The notes under the pieces: generated by a model
The model's database searches: none
Told to the model about the DNA's origin: nothing
What the model saw: only the letters and a program-made list of their open reading frames with translations
Shown: piece after piece, positions 46,478-54,970 of the stretch
How positions within the stretch are numbered: the first letter of the stretch is position 1
How the letters are laid out: each line of letters starts with the position of its first letter
Program-made: the position numbers and the translations under genes
Source: Pelomonas sp. BJYL3
Lineage (GTDB): Bacteria > Pseudomonadota > Gammaproteobacteria > Burkholderiales > Burkholderiaceae_C
Direction of reading: 5' to 3'
NCBI RefSeq assembly: GCF_027257975.1
Contig: NZ_JANZKX010000001.1
Location: 744,001-808,000, forward strand
DNA length: 64,000 nucleotides

Positions 46478-48322
46478 TCAATGGGCGGCCTGCTGCAGCG
46501 CCCACATGCGGGCGTAGCGGCCCTGCTGCGCCAGCAGCTGGGCATGGGTGCCGCGCTCGATGATGCGGCCCTGCTCCATCACGAGGATCTCATGCGCGTC
46601 CACGATGGTGGAGAGCCGGTGCGCGATCACCAGCACGGTCTTGTTCTGCGCCGCGGCTTCCAGCTCGGCCTGGATGGCGCGCTCGTTGCTGGAGTCCAGG
46701 GCCGAGGTGGCTTCGTCGAAGATCAGGATGGGCGGGTTCTTCAGCAGCGTGCGGGCGATGGCCACGCGCTGCTTCTCGCCTCCCGAGAGCTTGAGCCCGC
46801 GCTCGCCCACCGTCGTCTCGTAGCCCTTGGGCGTGGCCGCGATGAAGCCGTGGATGTGGGCCGCCTTCGCCGCGGCCTCGATCTCGGACTGCGTGGACCC
46901 GGGCCGGCCGTAGCCGATGTTGTAGGCGATGCTGTCGTTGAAGAGCACGGTGTCCTGGGGCACGATGCCGATGGCGCGGCGCACCGAGCCCTGCTGCACG
47001 GTGCGGATGTCCTGGCCGTCGATGCGGATGCTGCCGCCGTCGACGTCATAGAAGCGGTACAGCAGGCGCGCCAGCGTGCTCTTGCCCGAGCCGCTGGGGC
47101 CCACCACGGCCACCTTCTTGCCGGCCGGGATCTCGAAGCTGATGCCGTGCAGGATGGGCCGCTCGGGGTCGTAGGCGAAGTGCACGTCCTCGAAGCGCAC
47201 GGCACCCGTGGGCACCTGCAGCGCGGGGGCATCCGGGGCGTCCGCCACCTCGCGCTCCCGGGACAGCAGCTGGAACATCTTCTCCAGGTCGGTGAGGCTC
47301 TGCTTGATCTCGCGGTAGATCACGCCCAGGAAGTTGAGCGGGATGTAGAGCTGGATCATGAAGGCGTTGACCATCACCAGGTCACCGAGGCTCATGTGGC
47401 CGGACACCACGCCCTGCGTGGCCCGCCACAGCATGGCCACCAGGGCCAGGGCGATGATCAGCTGCTGCCCGGTGTTGAGCATGGACAGCGTGCTCTGCGA
47501 CTTCAGCTGCGCGCGGCGCAGCTTCTCCAGGCTCTCGTTGTAGCGGCCGGCCTCGAAGTCCTCGTTGTTGAAGTACTTGACGGTCTCGTAGTTCAGCAGG
47601 GAGTCGATGGCCTTGCTGTGCGCCACCGAGTCCAGCTCGTTGAGCTGCTTGCGGAACTGGGTGCGCCACTCGGTCACGTAGACGGTGAAGGCGATGTAGA
47701 TCACCAGCGCGGCGATGGTGATCAGCGCGAAGACGGCATCGAACTTGATCCCGAGCAGGCCCAGCACCAGCACCACCTCGATCAGCGTGGGCAGGATGCT
47801 GTAGAGCGAATACGAGATCAGCGAGTGCACGGCGCGGGTGCCGCGCTCGATGTCGCGCGTCATGCCGCCGGTCTGGCGCTCCAGGTGGAAGCGCAGGGAG
47901 AGGTCGTGCAGGTGCCGGAAGACCTGCAGCGAGATGGCCCGCGAGGTGCCCTCGGTCGCCTTGGCGAAGACCAGCTCGCGCAGCTCGGTGAACAGGGAGG
48001 TCGAGAGCCGCAGCAGGCCGTAGGCCACGAGCAGGCCCACGGGCACCACCAGCATCGCCTCCGCCGAGCCGGGCTTGAGGCTCAGGCTGTCCACCAGTTC
48101 CTTCAGCAGCAGGGGCACGCCGACGTTCGCCAGCTTGGCGGCCAGCATGAAGCCCAGGGCCAGGCTCACCCGCCAGCGGTAGTGCCACAGATAGGGCATG
48201 AGCTTGGCGACGGTGCCCCAGTCGCCCTTGACGGTGGTGTCCAGCCGCGGCGCGGTGCCACCCTGGGCCGAGCCTGCGTGCGAGGAGGAGGCAGTGGTCG
48301 TGACAGAAGGATGACGGCGCAT
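46478..48322 (-). CDS. ABC exporter of the Atm1/HMT type (fused permease-ATPase)
   Basis: 614-aa half-transporter. Six membrane helices (residues ~40-330) with the SYSLYSILPTLIEV and YFNNEDFEAGRYNESL motifs typical of the Atm1/HMT group, then an ATPase with Walker A GPSGSGKST, signature LSGGEKQRVAIARTLL and Walker B ILIFDEATSALD. Family members export glutathione-linked sulfur or metal conjugates. ATG 48322 is the start; the frame remains open for about 1.5 kb further upstream only because it runs antisense to the next two genes. Divergent from the thioesterase gene, 51 bases apart. Confidence 0.92.
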   Translation of the reverse strand: MRRHPSVTTTASSSHAGSAQGGTAPRLDTTVKGDWGTVAKLMPYLWHYRWRVSLALGFMLAAKLANVGVPLLLKELVDSLSLKPGSAEAMLVVPVGLLVAYGLLRLSTSLFTELRELVFAKATEGTSRAISLQVFRHLHDLSLRFHLERQTGGMTRDIERGTRAVHSLISYSLYSILPTLIEVVLVLGLLGIKFDAVFALITIAALVIYIAFTVYVTEWRTQFRKQLNELDSVAHSKAIDSLLNYETVKYFNNEDFEAGRYNESLEKLRRAQLKSQSTLSMLNTGQQLIIALALVAMLWRATQGVVSGHMSLGDLVMVNAFMIQLYIPLNFLGVIYREIKQSLTDLEKMFQLLSREREVADAPDAPALQVPTGAVRFEDVHFAYDPERPILHGISFEIPAGKKVAVVGPSGSGKSTLARLLYRFYDVDGGSIRIDGQDIRTVQQGSVRRAIGIVPQDTVLFNDSIAYNIGYGRPGSTQSEIEAAAKAAHIHGFIAATPKGYETTVGERGLKLSGGEKQRVAIARTLLKNPPILIFDEATSALDSSNERAIQAELEAAAQNKTVLVIAHRLSTIVDAHEILVMEQGRIIERGTHAQLLAQQGRYARMWALQQAAH

Positions 48323-48373
48323 GGTGATAGGGAGAGAATGGGCCGCATTGTCACTGCAGTCCCGATTGCCATC

Positions 48374-48814
48374 ATGTCCGACACCCAAAGCCCCCTGGCT
48401 CCGGCCCCCAGCGCCGCCCCCGCCCCTGACGCCCGCGTCTGGCCCCGCGAGCTGGTGCTGCGCGTGATGCCCATGCCGGCCGACGCCAACCACAACGGCG
48501 ACGTCTTCGGCGGCTGGATCATGGCCCAGGTGGACATCGCCGGTTCCATCCTGCCGGCGCGCATCTCGCGCGGCCGCATCACCACGGTGGCGGTCAAGGA
48601 GTTCCTCTTCAAGCAGCCGGTGTCCATCGGCGACCTGCTGTCCTTCTATGCCCAGGTGGTGCGGGTGGGCCGCACCTCCGTCACCGTGCAGGTCGAGGTG
48701 ATCGCCGAGCGCAACCCGGCCAGCCCGCATGTGGTCAAGGTCACCGAAGCCCAGCTGACCTACGTGGCCATCGACAAAGACGGCAAGCCCCGCCCCTTCA
48801 CCCTCGAAGACTGA
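48374..48814 (+). CDS. Acyl-CoA thioesterase, YciA-like hotdog fold
   Basis: 146-aa cytoplasmic enzyme predicted to hydrolyse acyl-CoA. A Pro/Ala-rich leader (residues ~1-25) precedes the hotdog domain with the active-site helix ANHNGDVFGGWIMAQVD and the conserved VKEFLFKQPVSIGD. ATG 48374 is chosen on alignment with the family; earlier in-frame codons run into the intergenic region. It is followed by the FAD oxidoreductase gene after 9 bases. Confidence 0.88.
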   Translation: MSDTQSPLAPAPSAAPAPDARVWPRELVLRVMPMPADANHNGDVFGGWIMAQVDIAGSILPARISRGRITTVAVKEFLFKQPVSIGDLLSFYAQVVRVGRTSVTVQVEVIAERNPASPHVVKVTEAQLTYVAIDKDGKPRPFTLED

Positions 48815-48823
48815 ACACCGCCC

Positions 48824-49972
48824 ATGCCGGACAGCCTGCTGATCATCGGCGGCGGCGCCCTGGGCAGCGCGGTGGCGGCCAGCCTGGCCGAGCGGCCCGG
48901 CTGGCGCGGGCGCATCACGGTGCTGGAGCGCGATCCCAGCTATGAGCGCGCCTCCTCGGCGCGCTCGGCCGCCTCCATCCGCCAGCAGTTCTCCACGCCG
49001 CTGAACATCGCCCTGTCCCTGCACGGCCTGGAGGTGCTGCGCGCCGCCGGGCCGCAGGCCGGGCTGGTGGAACAGGGCTATCTCTACCTGATCCCGCCCT
49101 CGGGTGCCGCGCAACAGCAGGCCCTGAACGCGATCCAGCGCGCGCAGGGCGCAGACGTCACCCTGCTGGACCCGCCCGAGCTGCAGCGCCGCTTTCCCTG
49201 GCTGGCCACGCAAGACCTGGCCCTGGGCAGCTGGGGCCGCAGCGGCGAGGGCTGGTTCGACGGCTGGGGTCTGCTGCAGTCGCTCAAGCAACGGGCGCAG
49301 GCGGCGGGCGTGCAGTACCTGAAGGACGACGCCCAGCGCTTCGAGCTCGACAGCCAGGGCCAGGTCTGCGGCGTGCATGCCGCCAGCGGCGGTCTGCTGA
49401 CGGCAGACCGCTTCGTGCTGGCCTGCGGCGCCTGGTCCGCGCCGCTGGCGGCCACGGCGGGCATCGCCCTGCCCGTCAGCGCCCGGCGGCGCAGCGTCTA
49501 TGCCTTCCGCACCGAGGAGCCGGCACCGGGCTGCCCGCTGGTCATCGACCCTTCCGGCCTCTGGTTCCGCCCCGAGGGCGCGGGGCAGTTCATCTGCGGC
49601 GGCCCGCCCTTCGGCGAGGACGCCGCCGACCTGCCGCTGGATCCGGAGGACTACCTCTTCGAGGAACGCCTCTGGCCCGCCCTGGCCGAACGGGTGCCAG
49701 GTTTTGCCAGCCTGCGCCAGGCGCGCAGCTGGGCCGGCTACTACGAGATGAACGACGTCGACCACAACGGCCTGGTGGGCCCATGGCCGGGCCAGGAGCG
49801 CCTGCTGATGGCCTGCGGCTTCTCGGGCCACGGTCTGCAGCATGCGCCGGGCGTGGGCCGCGGCCTGGCCGAGTGGATCGCCACGGGCCGCTACGAGACG
49901 CTGGACCTCTCGCCCCTGGGGCCGGACCGCCTGCTGCGCGGCGAGCCCTACCGCGAGCTCAACGTGATCTGA
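48824..49972 (+). CDS. FAD-dependent oxidoreductase, DAO family
   Basis: 382-aa flavoprotein. The N-terminal dinucleotide motif LLIIGGGALGSAVA, the ARSAASIRQQF segment and C-terminal YYEMNDVDHNGLVG and ACGFSGHGLQHAPGVGR are typical of D-amino-acid-oxidase/sarcosine-oxidase-like enzymes, nearest in style to FOXRED1-type proteins. The substrate amine is not predictable. Probably co-transcribed with the thioesterase; convergent with the SGNH hydrolase, 7 bases apart. Confidence 0.88.
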   Translation: MPDSLLIIGGGALGSAVAASLAERPGWRGRITVLERDPSYERASSARSAASIRQQFSTPLNIALSLHGLEVLRAAGPQAGLVEQGYLYLIPPSGAAQQQALNAIQRAQGADVTLLDPPELQRRFPWLATQDLALGSWGRSGEGWFDGWGLLQSLKQRAQAAGVQYLKDDAQRFELDSQGQVCGVHAASGGLLTADRFVLACGAWSAPLAATAGIALPVSARRRSVYAFRTEEPAPGCPLVIDPSGLWFRPEGAGQFICGGPPFGEDAADLPLDPEDYLFEERLWPALAERVPGFASLRQARSWAGYYEMNDVDHNGLVGPWPGQERLLMACGFSGHGLQHAPGVGRGLAEWIATGRYETLDLSPLGPDRLLRGEPYRELNVI

Positions 49973-49979
49973 CGGCCGC

Positions 49980-50720
49980 TCAGTCCGCGCTCGACCACAC
50001 CTTGCGCTCCCGCACCAGGCGCTGGCTCAGGGCCTGAGCCCAGACCTCGTAGCCCGCCGGGCCGGGATGAAAGCCGTCCTCGGCCATGTGCTGCGCAGCG
50101 GCCGGGCCATGCAGATGCGCCGGCAGGGACTGCAGGCCGCGATCGCGCCGGCCGATCAGGTGGCGGGCCAGGCGGCGGTTGAGGCGCTGGGATTGCGCGC
50201 CCAGCATCCAGCGCAGGGGCTGAGGCAGCAGCGGGAAGGCATGCATGGGCGGCACGGCGCTGTGCAGGCTGTAGCGCACGCCGCAGCGCTGCACCGCCAT
50301 CTCGTGGATGGCGTCCAGGTCCTGCAGGCAGTGCGTGGCGCGGCGCTGGCCGACGACGTCGTTGACACCCAGGGCCGTCACCAGCACATCGGCCGGCTGC
50401 AGCTCGGCCTGCGCCAGATGCTCGCGGGCGTCGGCGCTGTCATGGCCGGTGCGGGCCACCAGCTGCCAGTGCACACGACCGCCCAGGGCCTGCGCCAGGT
50501 GCGCGGCCAGGCGGCCGGCGAGGGCCAGGTCTTGCGTGGGCGCGCCCACGCCGGCGCCGGAGGAATCCCCGACGATCAGCAGGCGCAGCTTCAACGCGCC
50601 CTCCCCGGCCTGGCCGGCCCGCGCGCCGGCCGCCTCCGGCAGCTGCAGGGCGCGCCTGCGTACCTGCCGGCCCTGCCACAGCAGCACCGGTGCCAGCAGC
50701 AGCTTGGCCGGGCCCAGCAT
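49980..50720 (-). CDS. SGNH/GDSL-family hydrolase
   Basis: 246-aa esterase-like protein. A hydrophobic N-terminus (LLLAPVLLWQ) may anchor it to the membrane. The four SGNH blocks are visible: GDSSG (nucleophile S53), RTGHDSAD, GVNDV and DGFHPGPAGY. Its ATG shares one base with the stop of the upstream crotonase gene (TGATG), so the two are translated together. The frame is open upstream but overlaps the crotonase gene. Confidence 0.87.
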   Translation of the reverse strand: MLGPAKLLLAPVLLWQGRQVRRRALQLPEAAGARAGQAGEGALKLRLLIVGDSSGAGVGAPTQDLALAGRLAAHLAQALGGRVHWQLVARTGHDSADAREHLAQAELQPADVLVTALGVNDVVGQRRATHCLQDLDAIHEMAVQRCGVRYSLHSAVPPMHAFPLLPQPLRWMLGAQSQRLNRRLARHLIGRRDRGLQSLPAHLHGPAAAQHMAEDGFHPGPAGYEVWAQALSQRLVRERKVWSSAD

Positions 50721-51484
50721 CAGTCGAACTGGGAGAAGTCGGGCTGGCGCTTCTGGAAGAAGGCCTGGAAGGCCTCGGTGGCCTCGGGCGAGCGCAGGCG
50801 GGCGCCGAAGATCTCGGCCTCGGTCTTGATGGCTTCCTGCAGCTGCTCCAGGCTGTGGCGGCGCATCAGGCGCTTGCTCTCGCGCACGGCGCTGGGCGCC
50901 AGGCTGTTGAAGCGCTCGGCCACGCGGCGGGCCTGGTTGACCACCTCGCCGGCTGGCAGCACGGCGTTGGCGATGCCGCATTCCACGGCATCCGCGCCGG
51001 TGAAGGGGTCGCCCAGCAGCAGCTTCTCGGCGGCCTTCACATGGCCCATGAGGCGCGGCACGACCAGGCTGGAGCCGAACTCCGGCACCAGGCCCAGGCT
51101 CACGAAAGGCATGGCCAGGCGGGCGTCGTCGGCCACGTAGACAAAGTCGCAGTGCAGCAGCAGCGTGGTGCCGATGCCGATGGCCGCGCCGTTCACGGCG
51201 GCGATCACCGGCTTCTCGCAGCCCAGCAGAGCGCGCATGAACTGGAAGACCGGCGCGTTCTCGTCCCGCGGCGGGCTGCCCATGAAGTCCTCGATGTCAT
51301 TGCCCGAGGTGAAGATCTGGGGCTGGCCCTGGATCAGCACGGCGCGCACGGCCTTGTCGCCATTGGCGGCGATCAGGGCGTCGGCCATGGCCTGGTACAT
51401 GGCGCGGGTCAGGGCGTTCTTCTTCTCGGGGCGTGCGATCTCGAGGGTCAGCACGCCATTGACGGTGGCGGTCTTGATGGTCAC
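50720..51484 (-). CDS. Enoyl-CoA hydratase/isomerase (crotonase) family protein
   Basis: 254-aa cytoplasmic enzyme. RPEKKNALTRAMYQAM, the oxyanion-hole FTSGNDIEDF and AAVNGAAIGIGTTLLLHCD, and LVPEFGSSLVVPRLMG are classical crotonase motifs. I choose GTG 51484, preceded by GGAGAG at six bases, over an upstream TTG. The specific reaction (hydratase or isomerase) is not resolved. Followed by the overlapping SGNH hydrolase. Confidence 0.9.
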   Translation of the reverse strand: MTIKTATVNGVLTLEIARPEKKNALTRAMYQAMADALIAANGDKAVRAVLIQGQPQIFTSGNDIEDFMGSPPRDENAPVFQFMRALLGCEKPVIAAVNGAAIGIGTTLLLHCDFVYVADDARLAMPFVSLGLVPEFGSSLVVPRLMGHVKAAEKLLLGDPFTGADAVECGIANAVLPAGEVVNQARRVAERFNSLAPSAVRESKRLMRRHSLEQLQEAIKTEAEIFGARLRSPEATEAFQAFFQKRQPDFSQFD

Positions 51485-51557
51485 GACATTCTCTCCAGGC
51501 AAATTCCTTGGGGGCGGATGATGCCAGAGCGGTGCGCTGCCCTGGCAGGTCTGAGGG

Positions 51558-52118
51558 TCAGGCGGCGGCGGGCTGCAGCCGCTCCCAGTGGTGGGCGAGG
51601 TGCATCAGGTGGGCCCGCTGGTACTCGGGCTTGCTGAGCGGGCCGTAGGCGAAATGGGGTTTCAGCGGGCCGGTCCAGGCCGCGAAGGCGTCCATGGCAT
51701 CGAGCAGGCGCTGCACGCCGTGCTTGAGCGTGGCCTCGGCATCCAGGGCCGGTGCGCCGGGGATGGGCTCGTCGCGGTCGTGGTTCATCTTGCCGCGGGC
51801 GTCGAAGAGCGCGAAGGCCGTCTTGCCCAGGGTGGACTGGAACCAGGCCGGCTTCGCCTGCGGATAGCCGCTCATCGAGTACTCGATGCTCTGGGCCAGA
51901 TGCTCCAGCAGCTGGGGCACGGTCCAGGTGCCGTCGTGGCGGCGCGGATGGAAGCGCAGCTCCAGCACGGCCTTCTGGGCCTCGGTCCAGCCCTGGAAGC
52001 CCTCGGGCAGCTGGCCTTCGCAGCCGCTCAGCAGGCCGGTGCCGGCCAGCAGCGCGCCGCCGAGCACCAGGCGTCGCGAAGGCTGCCCGGCGTCGTGGGG
52101 GTCAGGTCTTGCGTCCAT
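51558..52118 (-). CDS. DUF1569-like lipoprotein
   Basis: 186-aa exported protein. A twin-arginine-like SRRLVLGG, a hydrophobic stretch and the lipobox LSGC mark a lipoprotein. The mature part (LRFHPRRHDGTWTVPQLLEHLAQSIEYS, HLAHHWERLQ) resembles DUF1569 within the DinB-like four-helix superfamily; the spaced His residues could bind metal. Starts just after the alpha/beta hydrolase stop (2-base gap), so both form an operon. Confidence 0.75.
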   Translation of the reverse strand: MDARPDPHDAGQPSRRLVLGGALLAGTGLLSGCEGQLPEGFQGWTEAQKAVLELRFHPRRHDGTWTVPQLLEHLAQSIEYSMSGYPQAKPAWFQSTLGKTAFALFDARGKMNHDRDEPIPGAPALDAEATLKHGVQRLLDAMDAFAAWTGPLKPHFAYGPLSKPEYQRAHLMHLAHHWERLQPAAA

Positions 52119-52120
52119 GG

Positions 52121-52978
52121 TCAGGCGCCCTGCAGCCACAGGCTCACCCGCGGCCAGAGCTTGGCCTCGAAGCGCGCGCGGAAGAACCCGAAATGGCCGA
52201 TGCGGCGCTCGCCCACGTCCTTCGGTGCGATGCGCTGCAGCTCGGGCCGGGCGCCGGCGTAGAAGCCGTGCAGGCTCTCGGTGTTGCGGCGGGACATGAA
52301 CTCGTCGTCGGTGAAGGACAGCGACAGCATGGGCAGCGCCAGCGACGCGTACTGCTGGCGCAGCGCGGCACCGCCCTCGCCCATCAGGTAGTCGCGGTCC
52401 AGGCACCAGCGCCGCCATTGCGCCATCACGCCGCGCGGCAGGTCCCCCACCTTGCGCAGCCGGCGGCCGGGGAAGTAGCCGAAGAGCGGCAGGCTCAGGG
52501 GCACCACCACGTACCAGAGCCACCAGACGTAGCGGCGCAGGCCCGCGGCGTTCTCGCGCCAGTAGCCGCTGCCCGTGCCCACGGTCACCGCCTTGGCGAT
52601 GCGTTCGCGGTTGGGCAGCAGGCCCAGGATCTGCCCGCCCAGGCTGTGGCCCAGCCAGTGCAGGGGGCGGTCGGGGCCCAGCAGGCGCGAGAGCTCATCG
52701 ACCGCGCCGGCCGCATCCTGCTCGGCCCAGGTGCGGATGTCCGCGTCCAGGCCCTTGAGCGAATGCCGCATCTCGGCCGGGCGCGAGGCGCCCATGCCGC
52801 GGTAGTCGAAGCTCATCACCAGCCAGCCCTGGGCCGCCATCCAGTGGGCGAAGTCGGCGTAGTAGCGCTGCTCCACGCCCATGGCCGGGGCGATCAGCAG
52901 GCCGGCGCGTGCAGTGGCGGGGTCGCCGTAGAGATGGCCGTTCAGCGGGAAGCCGTCGCGGGCCTTGAAGTGCAGCAT
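52121..52978 (-). CDS. Alpha/beta hydrolase
   Basis: 285-aa cytoplasmic hydrolase. Nucleophile elbow GHSLGG, the oxyanion region APAMGVEQRYY, a YRGMGAS turn and a late acidic loop FTDDEF followed by the catalytic-His candidate in IGHFGFF are visible. The family includes esterases and polyhydroxyalkanoate or lipid hydrolases; the substrate is not predictable. It follows the fadA terminator, so it probably has its own promoter. Confidence 0.86.
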   Translation of the reverse strand: MLHFKARDGFPLNGHLYGDPATARAGLLIAPAMGVEQRYYADFAHWMAAQGWLVMSFDYRGMGASRPAEMRHSLKGLDADIRTWAEQDAAGAVDELSRLLGPDRPLHWLGHSLGGQILGLLPNRERIAKAVTVGTGSGYWRENAAGLRRYVWWLWYVVVPLSLPLFGYFPGRRLRKVGDLPRGVMAQWRRWCLDRDYLMGEGGAALRQQYASLALPMLSLSFTDDEFMSRRNTESLHGFYAGARPELQRIAPKDVGERRIGHFGFFRARFEAKLWPRVSLWLQGA

Positions 52979-53018
52979 GGGGGACTCCTCTCTCGACAGA
53001 TGCGGACCTGCAATGAAA

Positions 53019-53040
53019 AACGCGGCCCGCAGGCCGCGTT
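53019..53040 (-). terminator. Intrinsic terminator of the beta-oxidation operon
   Basis: AACGCGGCC / GGCCGCGTT stem with a short loop, followed on the minus strand by a T-run (TTTTTCATTG), 12 bases after the fadA stop. Confidence 0.85.
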
Positions 53041-53052
53041 CTCAGCAGTGGA

Positions 53053-54297
53053 TCACAGGCGTTCCAGGATGCCGGCAGCACCCTGGCCAGCGCCCACGCA
53101 CATGGTCACCATGCCGTACTTGCCGCCGGTGCGGCGCAGGCCGTGGATGACGGAAGCCGCGCGGATGGCACCAGTGGCGCCCAGCGGGTGGCCCAGGGCG
53201 ATGGCGCCGCCGTTGGGGTTGACCTTGGCGCGGTCCAGGACGATGCCCTTGCTGTCCAGGTCGTTCAGCACGGCCAGGGACTGGGCGGCGAAGGCCTCGT
53301 TCAGCTCGATCCAGTCCAGGTCAGCCGCGGAGATGCCGGCCAGCTTCAGGGCGGCAGGGATGGCCTCGATGGGGCCGATGCCCATGATCTCGGGCGGCAC
53401 GCCACGCACGGTGAAGGACACGAAGCGGGCCAGCGGGGTCAGGCCAAAGCGCTTCACGGCGGCTTCAGAAGCCACGATCAGGGCGCCGGCGCCGTCGGAG
53501 GTCTGCGAGCTGTTGCCGGCGGTGACGCTGCCCATGCCCGTGGCCTTGCCCGTGGGGTCCTTGGGTGCGGCGAACACGGGCTTGAGCTTGGCCAGGCCTT
53601 CCAGCGAGGTGTCCTTGCGGGGGCCTTCGTCGATGTCGACGGTGCGCTTCTTCAGCGTGATCTCGCCGGTGGCCAGGTCGGGCACGCGCTCGAGGATCTC
53701 GAAGGGCGTCATCTCGGCCTTGAAGTGGCCGGCCTCGATGGCGGCCAGGGCGCGGCGGTGGGATTCCAGCGCGAAGGCATCCTGGTCTTCGCGGCTGACC
53801 TTCCACTGCTGGGCGACCTTCTCGGCGGTCAGGCCCATGCCGTAGGCGATGCCGATGTTGGCGTCGCGCTCGAAGATGGCGGGGGACAGCGAGGGCTTGT
53901 TGCCGCCCATCGGGACCATGGACATGGACTCCACACCGGCGGCGATCATCACCTCGGCCTCACCCACGCGGATGCGGTCGGCGGCCATCTGCAGGGCGGT
54001 GATGCCCGAGGCGCAGTAGCGGTTGACCGTCACGCCGCCCACGGAATTGGGCAGGCCGGCCAGCACGGCGCCGACGCGGGCGATGTTCATGCCCTGCTCG
54101 CCTTCGGGGAAGGAGCAGCCCACGATGGCGTCTTCAATGGCGGCCGGGTCCAGGCCCGGCACCTGGGCCAGGGCGGCCTGCATGGCGCGCACCAGCATCT
54201 CGTCCGGGCGGGTGTTCTTGTAGTAGCCGCGGCCGGACTTGCCGATGGGCAGGCGCGTGGCGGCGCAGATATAGGCTTCTTGCACTTGCTTGGCCAT
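53053..54297 (-). CDS. fadA: Acetyl-CoA C-acyltransferase (3-ketoacyl-CoA thiolase)
   Basis: 414-aa thiolase for the last step of beta-oxidation. The nucleophile is C95 in VNRYCASG; NEAFAAQ, GHPLGATGA and the second catalytic Cys in TMCVGAGQG are intact. It is the last gene of the operon with an acyl-CoA dehydrogenase and the bifunctional dehydrogenase/hydratase, which supports a degradative rather than biosynthetic thiolase. Confidence 0.95.
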   Translation of the reverse strand: MAKQVQEAYICAATRLPIGKSGRGYYKNTRPDEMLVRAMQAALAQVPGLDPAAIEDAIVGCSFPEGEQGMNIARVGAVLAGLPNSVGGVTVNRYCASGITALQMAADRIRVGEAEVMIAAGVESMSMVPMGGNKPSLSPAIFERDANIGIAYGMGLTAEKVAQQWKVSREDQDAFALESHRRALAAIEAGHFKAEMTPFEILERVPDLATGEITLKKRTVDIDEGPRKDTSLEGLAKLKPVFAAPKDPTGKATGMGSVTAGNSSQTSDGAGALIVASEAAVKRFGLTPLARFVSFTVRGVPPEIMGIGPIEAIPAALKLAGISAADLDWIELNEAFAAQSLAVLNDLDSKGIVLDRAKVNPNGGAIALGHPLGATGAIRAASVIHGLRRTGGKYGMVTMCVGAGQGAAGILERL

Positions 54298-54309
54298 GAT
54301 TTCAACCTT

Positions 54310-54819
54310 TCAGTTCTTGGCGGGCGCTGGGGCGTTCTTGGGAACCCAGGCCCAGACAAATTCACATTCCACCGGGTTCAGCCCGGCCTCGTCGGTCACC
54401 GTCACCTGCACCGTGACCTCGCCCTTGGGCTCGGCCTGCATCAGCGCGCGCTGCTGCTCGGTCAGCACGGCCTGGGCCTTGAGGGCCCCGGTCGCGCGCT
54501 TCTTGAACGCCACGTGCATGGACTTGCACAGGGGCAGGCAGTCGTCGCGCACGTTCATGCCGACCACCATGCCCGTGGCCGTCTCGGCCAGCAGGCCCAT
54601 GGCGGCGGCGTGCACGCCGCCGATGTGGTTCTGCACAGGCCGGCGGTTGGCGATGGCGATCTCCGCCACCGCCGGCTCCAGCCGCAGGAAGTCCAGCTTG
54701 GCGGTGCCGGTGAAGGGCACCGCACGGCGCAGCACCGCATTGCGCGCCAGGGGGCGCAGGGCGGCGGGCAGCGCGTCCAGCTTGGACAGGGTGCGGGCGA
54801 GGCGGTTGGCGGTGGTCAT
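54310..54819 (-). CDS. DUF4442 hotdog-fold protein, putative acyl-CoA thioesterase
   Basis: 169-aa cytoplasmic protein. VQNHIGGVHAAAMGLLAETATGMVVG and SMHVAFKKRATG match DUF4442, a PaaI-like hotdog family. A role in releasing stalled acyl-CoA during beta-oxidation is inferred from its place between fadN and fadA, 12 bases before fadA. Confidence 0.83.
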   Translation of the reverse strand: MTTANRLARTLSKLDALPAALRPLARNAVLRRAVPFTGTAKLDFLRLEPAVAEIAIANRRPVQNHIGGVHAAAMGLLAETATGMVVGMNVRDDCLPLCKSMHVAFKKRATGALKAQAVLTEQQRALMQAEPKGEVTVQVTVTDEAGLNPVECEFVWAWVPKNAPAPAKN

Positions 54820-54837
54820 AGGACAGAGGACAAGGCT

Positions 54838-54970
54838 TGCGGGCTATCACCGGGCGTAGCGAGCGGACGTCAGGCTAGGCGGACGGAGCGCAGGAACCGG
54901 AACGTACTGGAGGTACGTGAGGATTCCGAGCACCGCCCAACGACGCATGACGTTCGCGCAGTAGCCCCGC
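54838..54970. repeat. Long imperfect palindrome between fadN and the DUF4442 gene
   Basis: Outer arms GCGGGCTA and TAGCCCCGC, middle arms GCGGACGTCAGGC and GCATGACGTTCGC, GGCGG with CCGCC, and an inner ACGTAC-TGGAG-GTACGT hairpin give a fold of about 130 bases. It fills the gap exactly, ending at the fadN stop. It has the look of a mobile intergenic repeat (REP/MITE-like), but no second copy is in this window. Confidence 0.65.

Noticed and set aside
48323-49843. Upstream extension of the ABC exporter frame
   Set aside because: Runs antisense through the thioesterase and FAD oxidoreductase genes; the family N-terminus starts at 48322.
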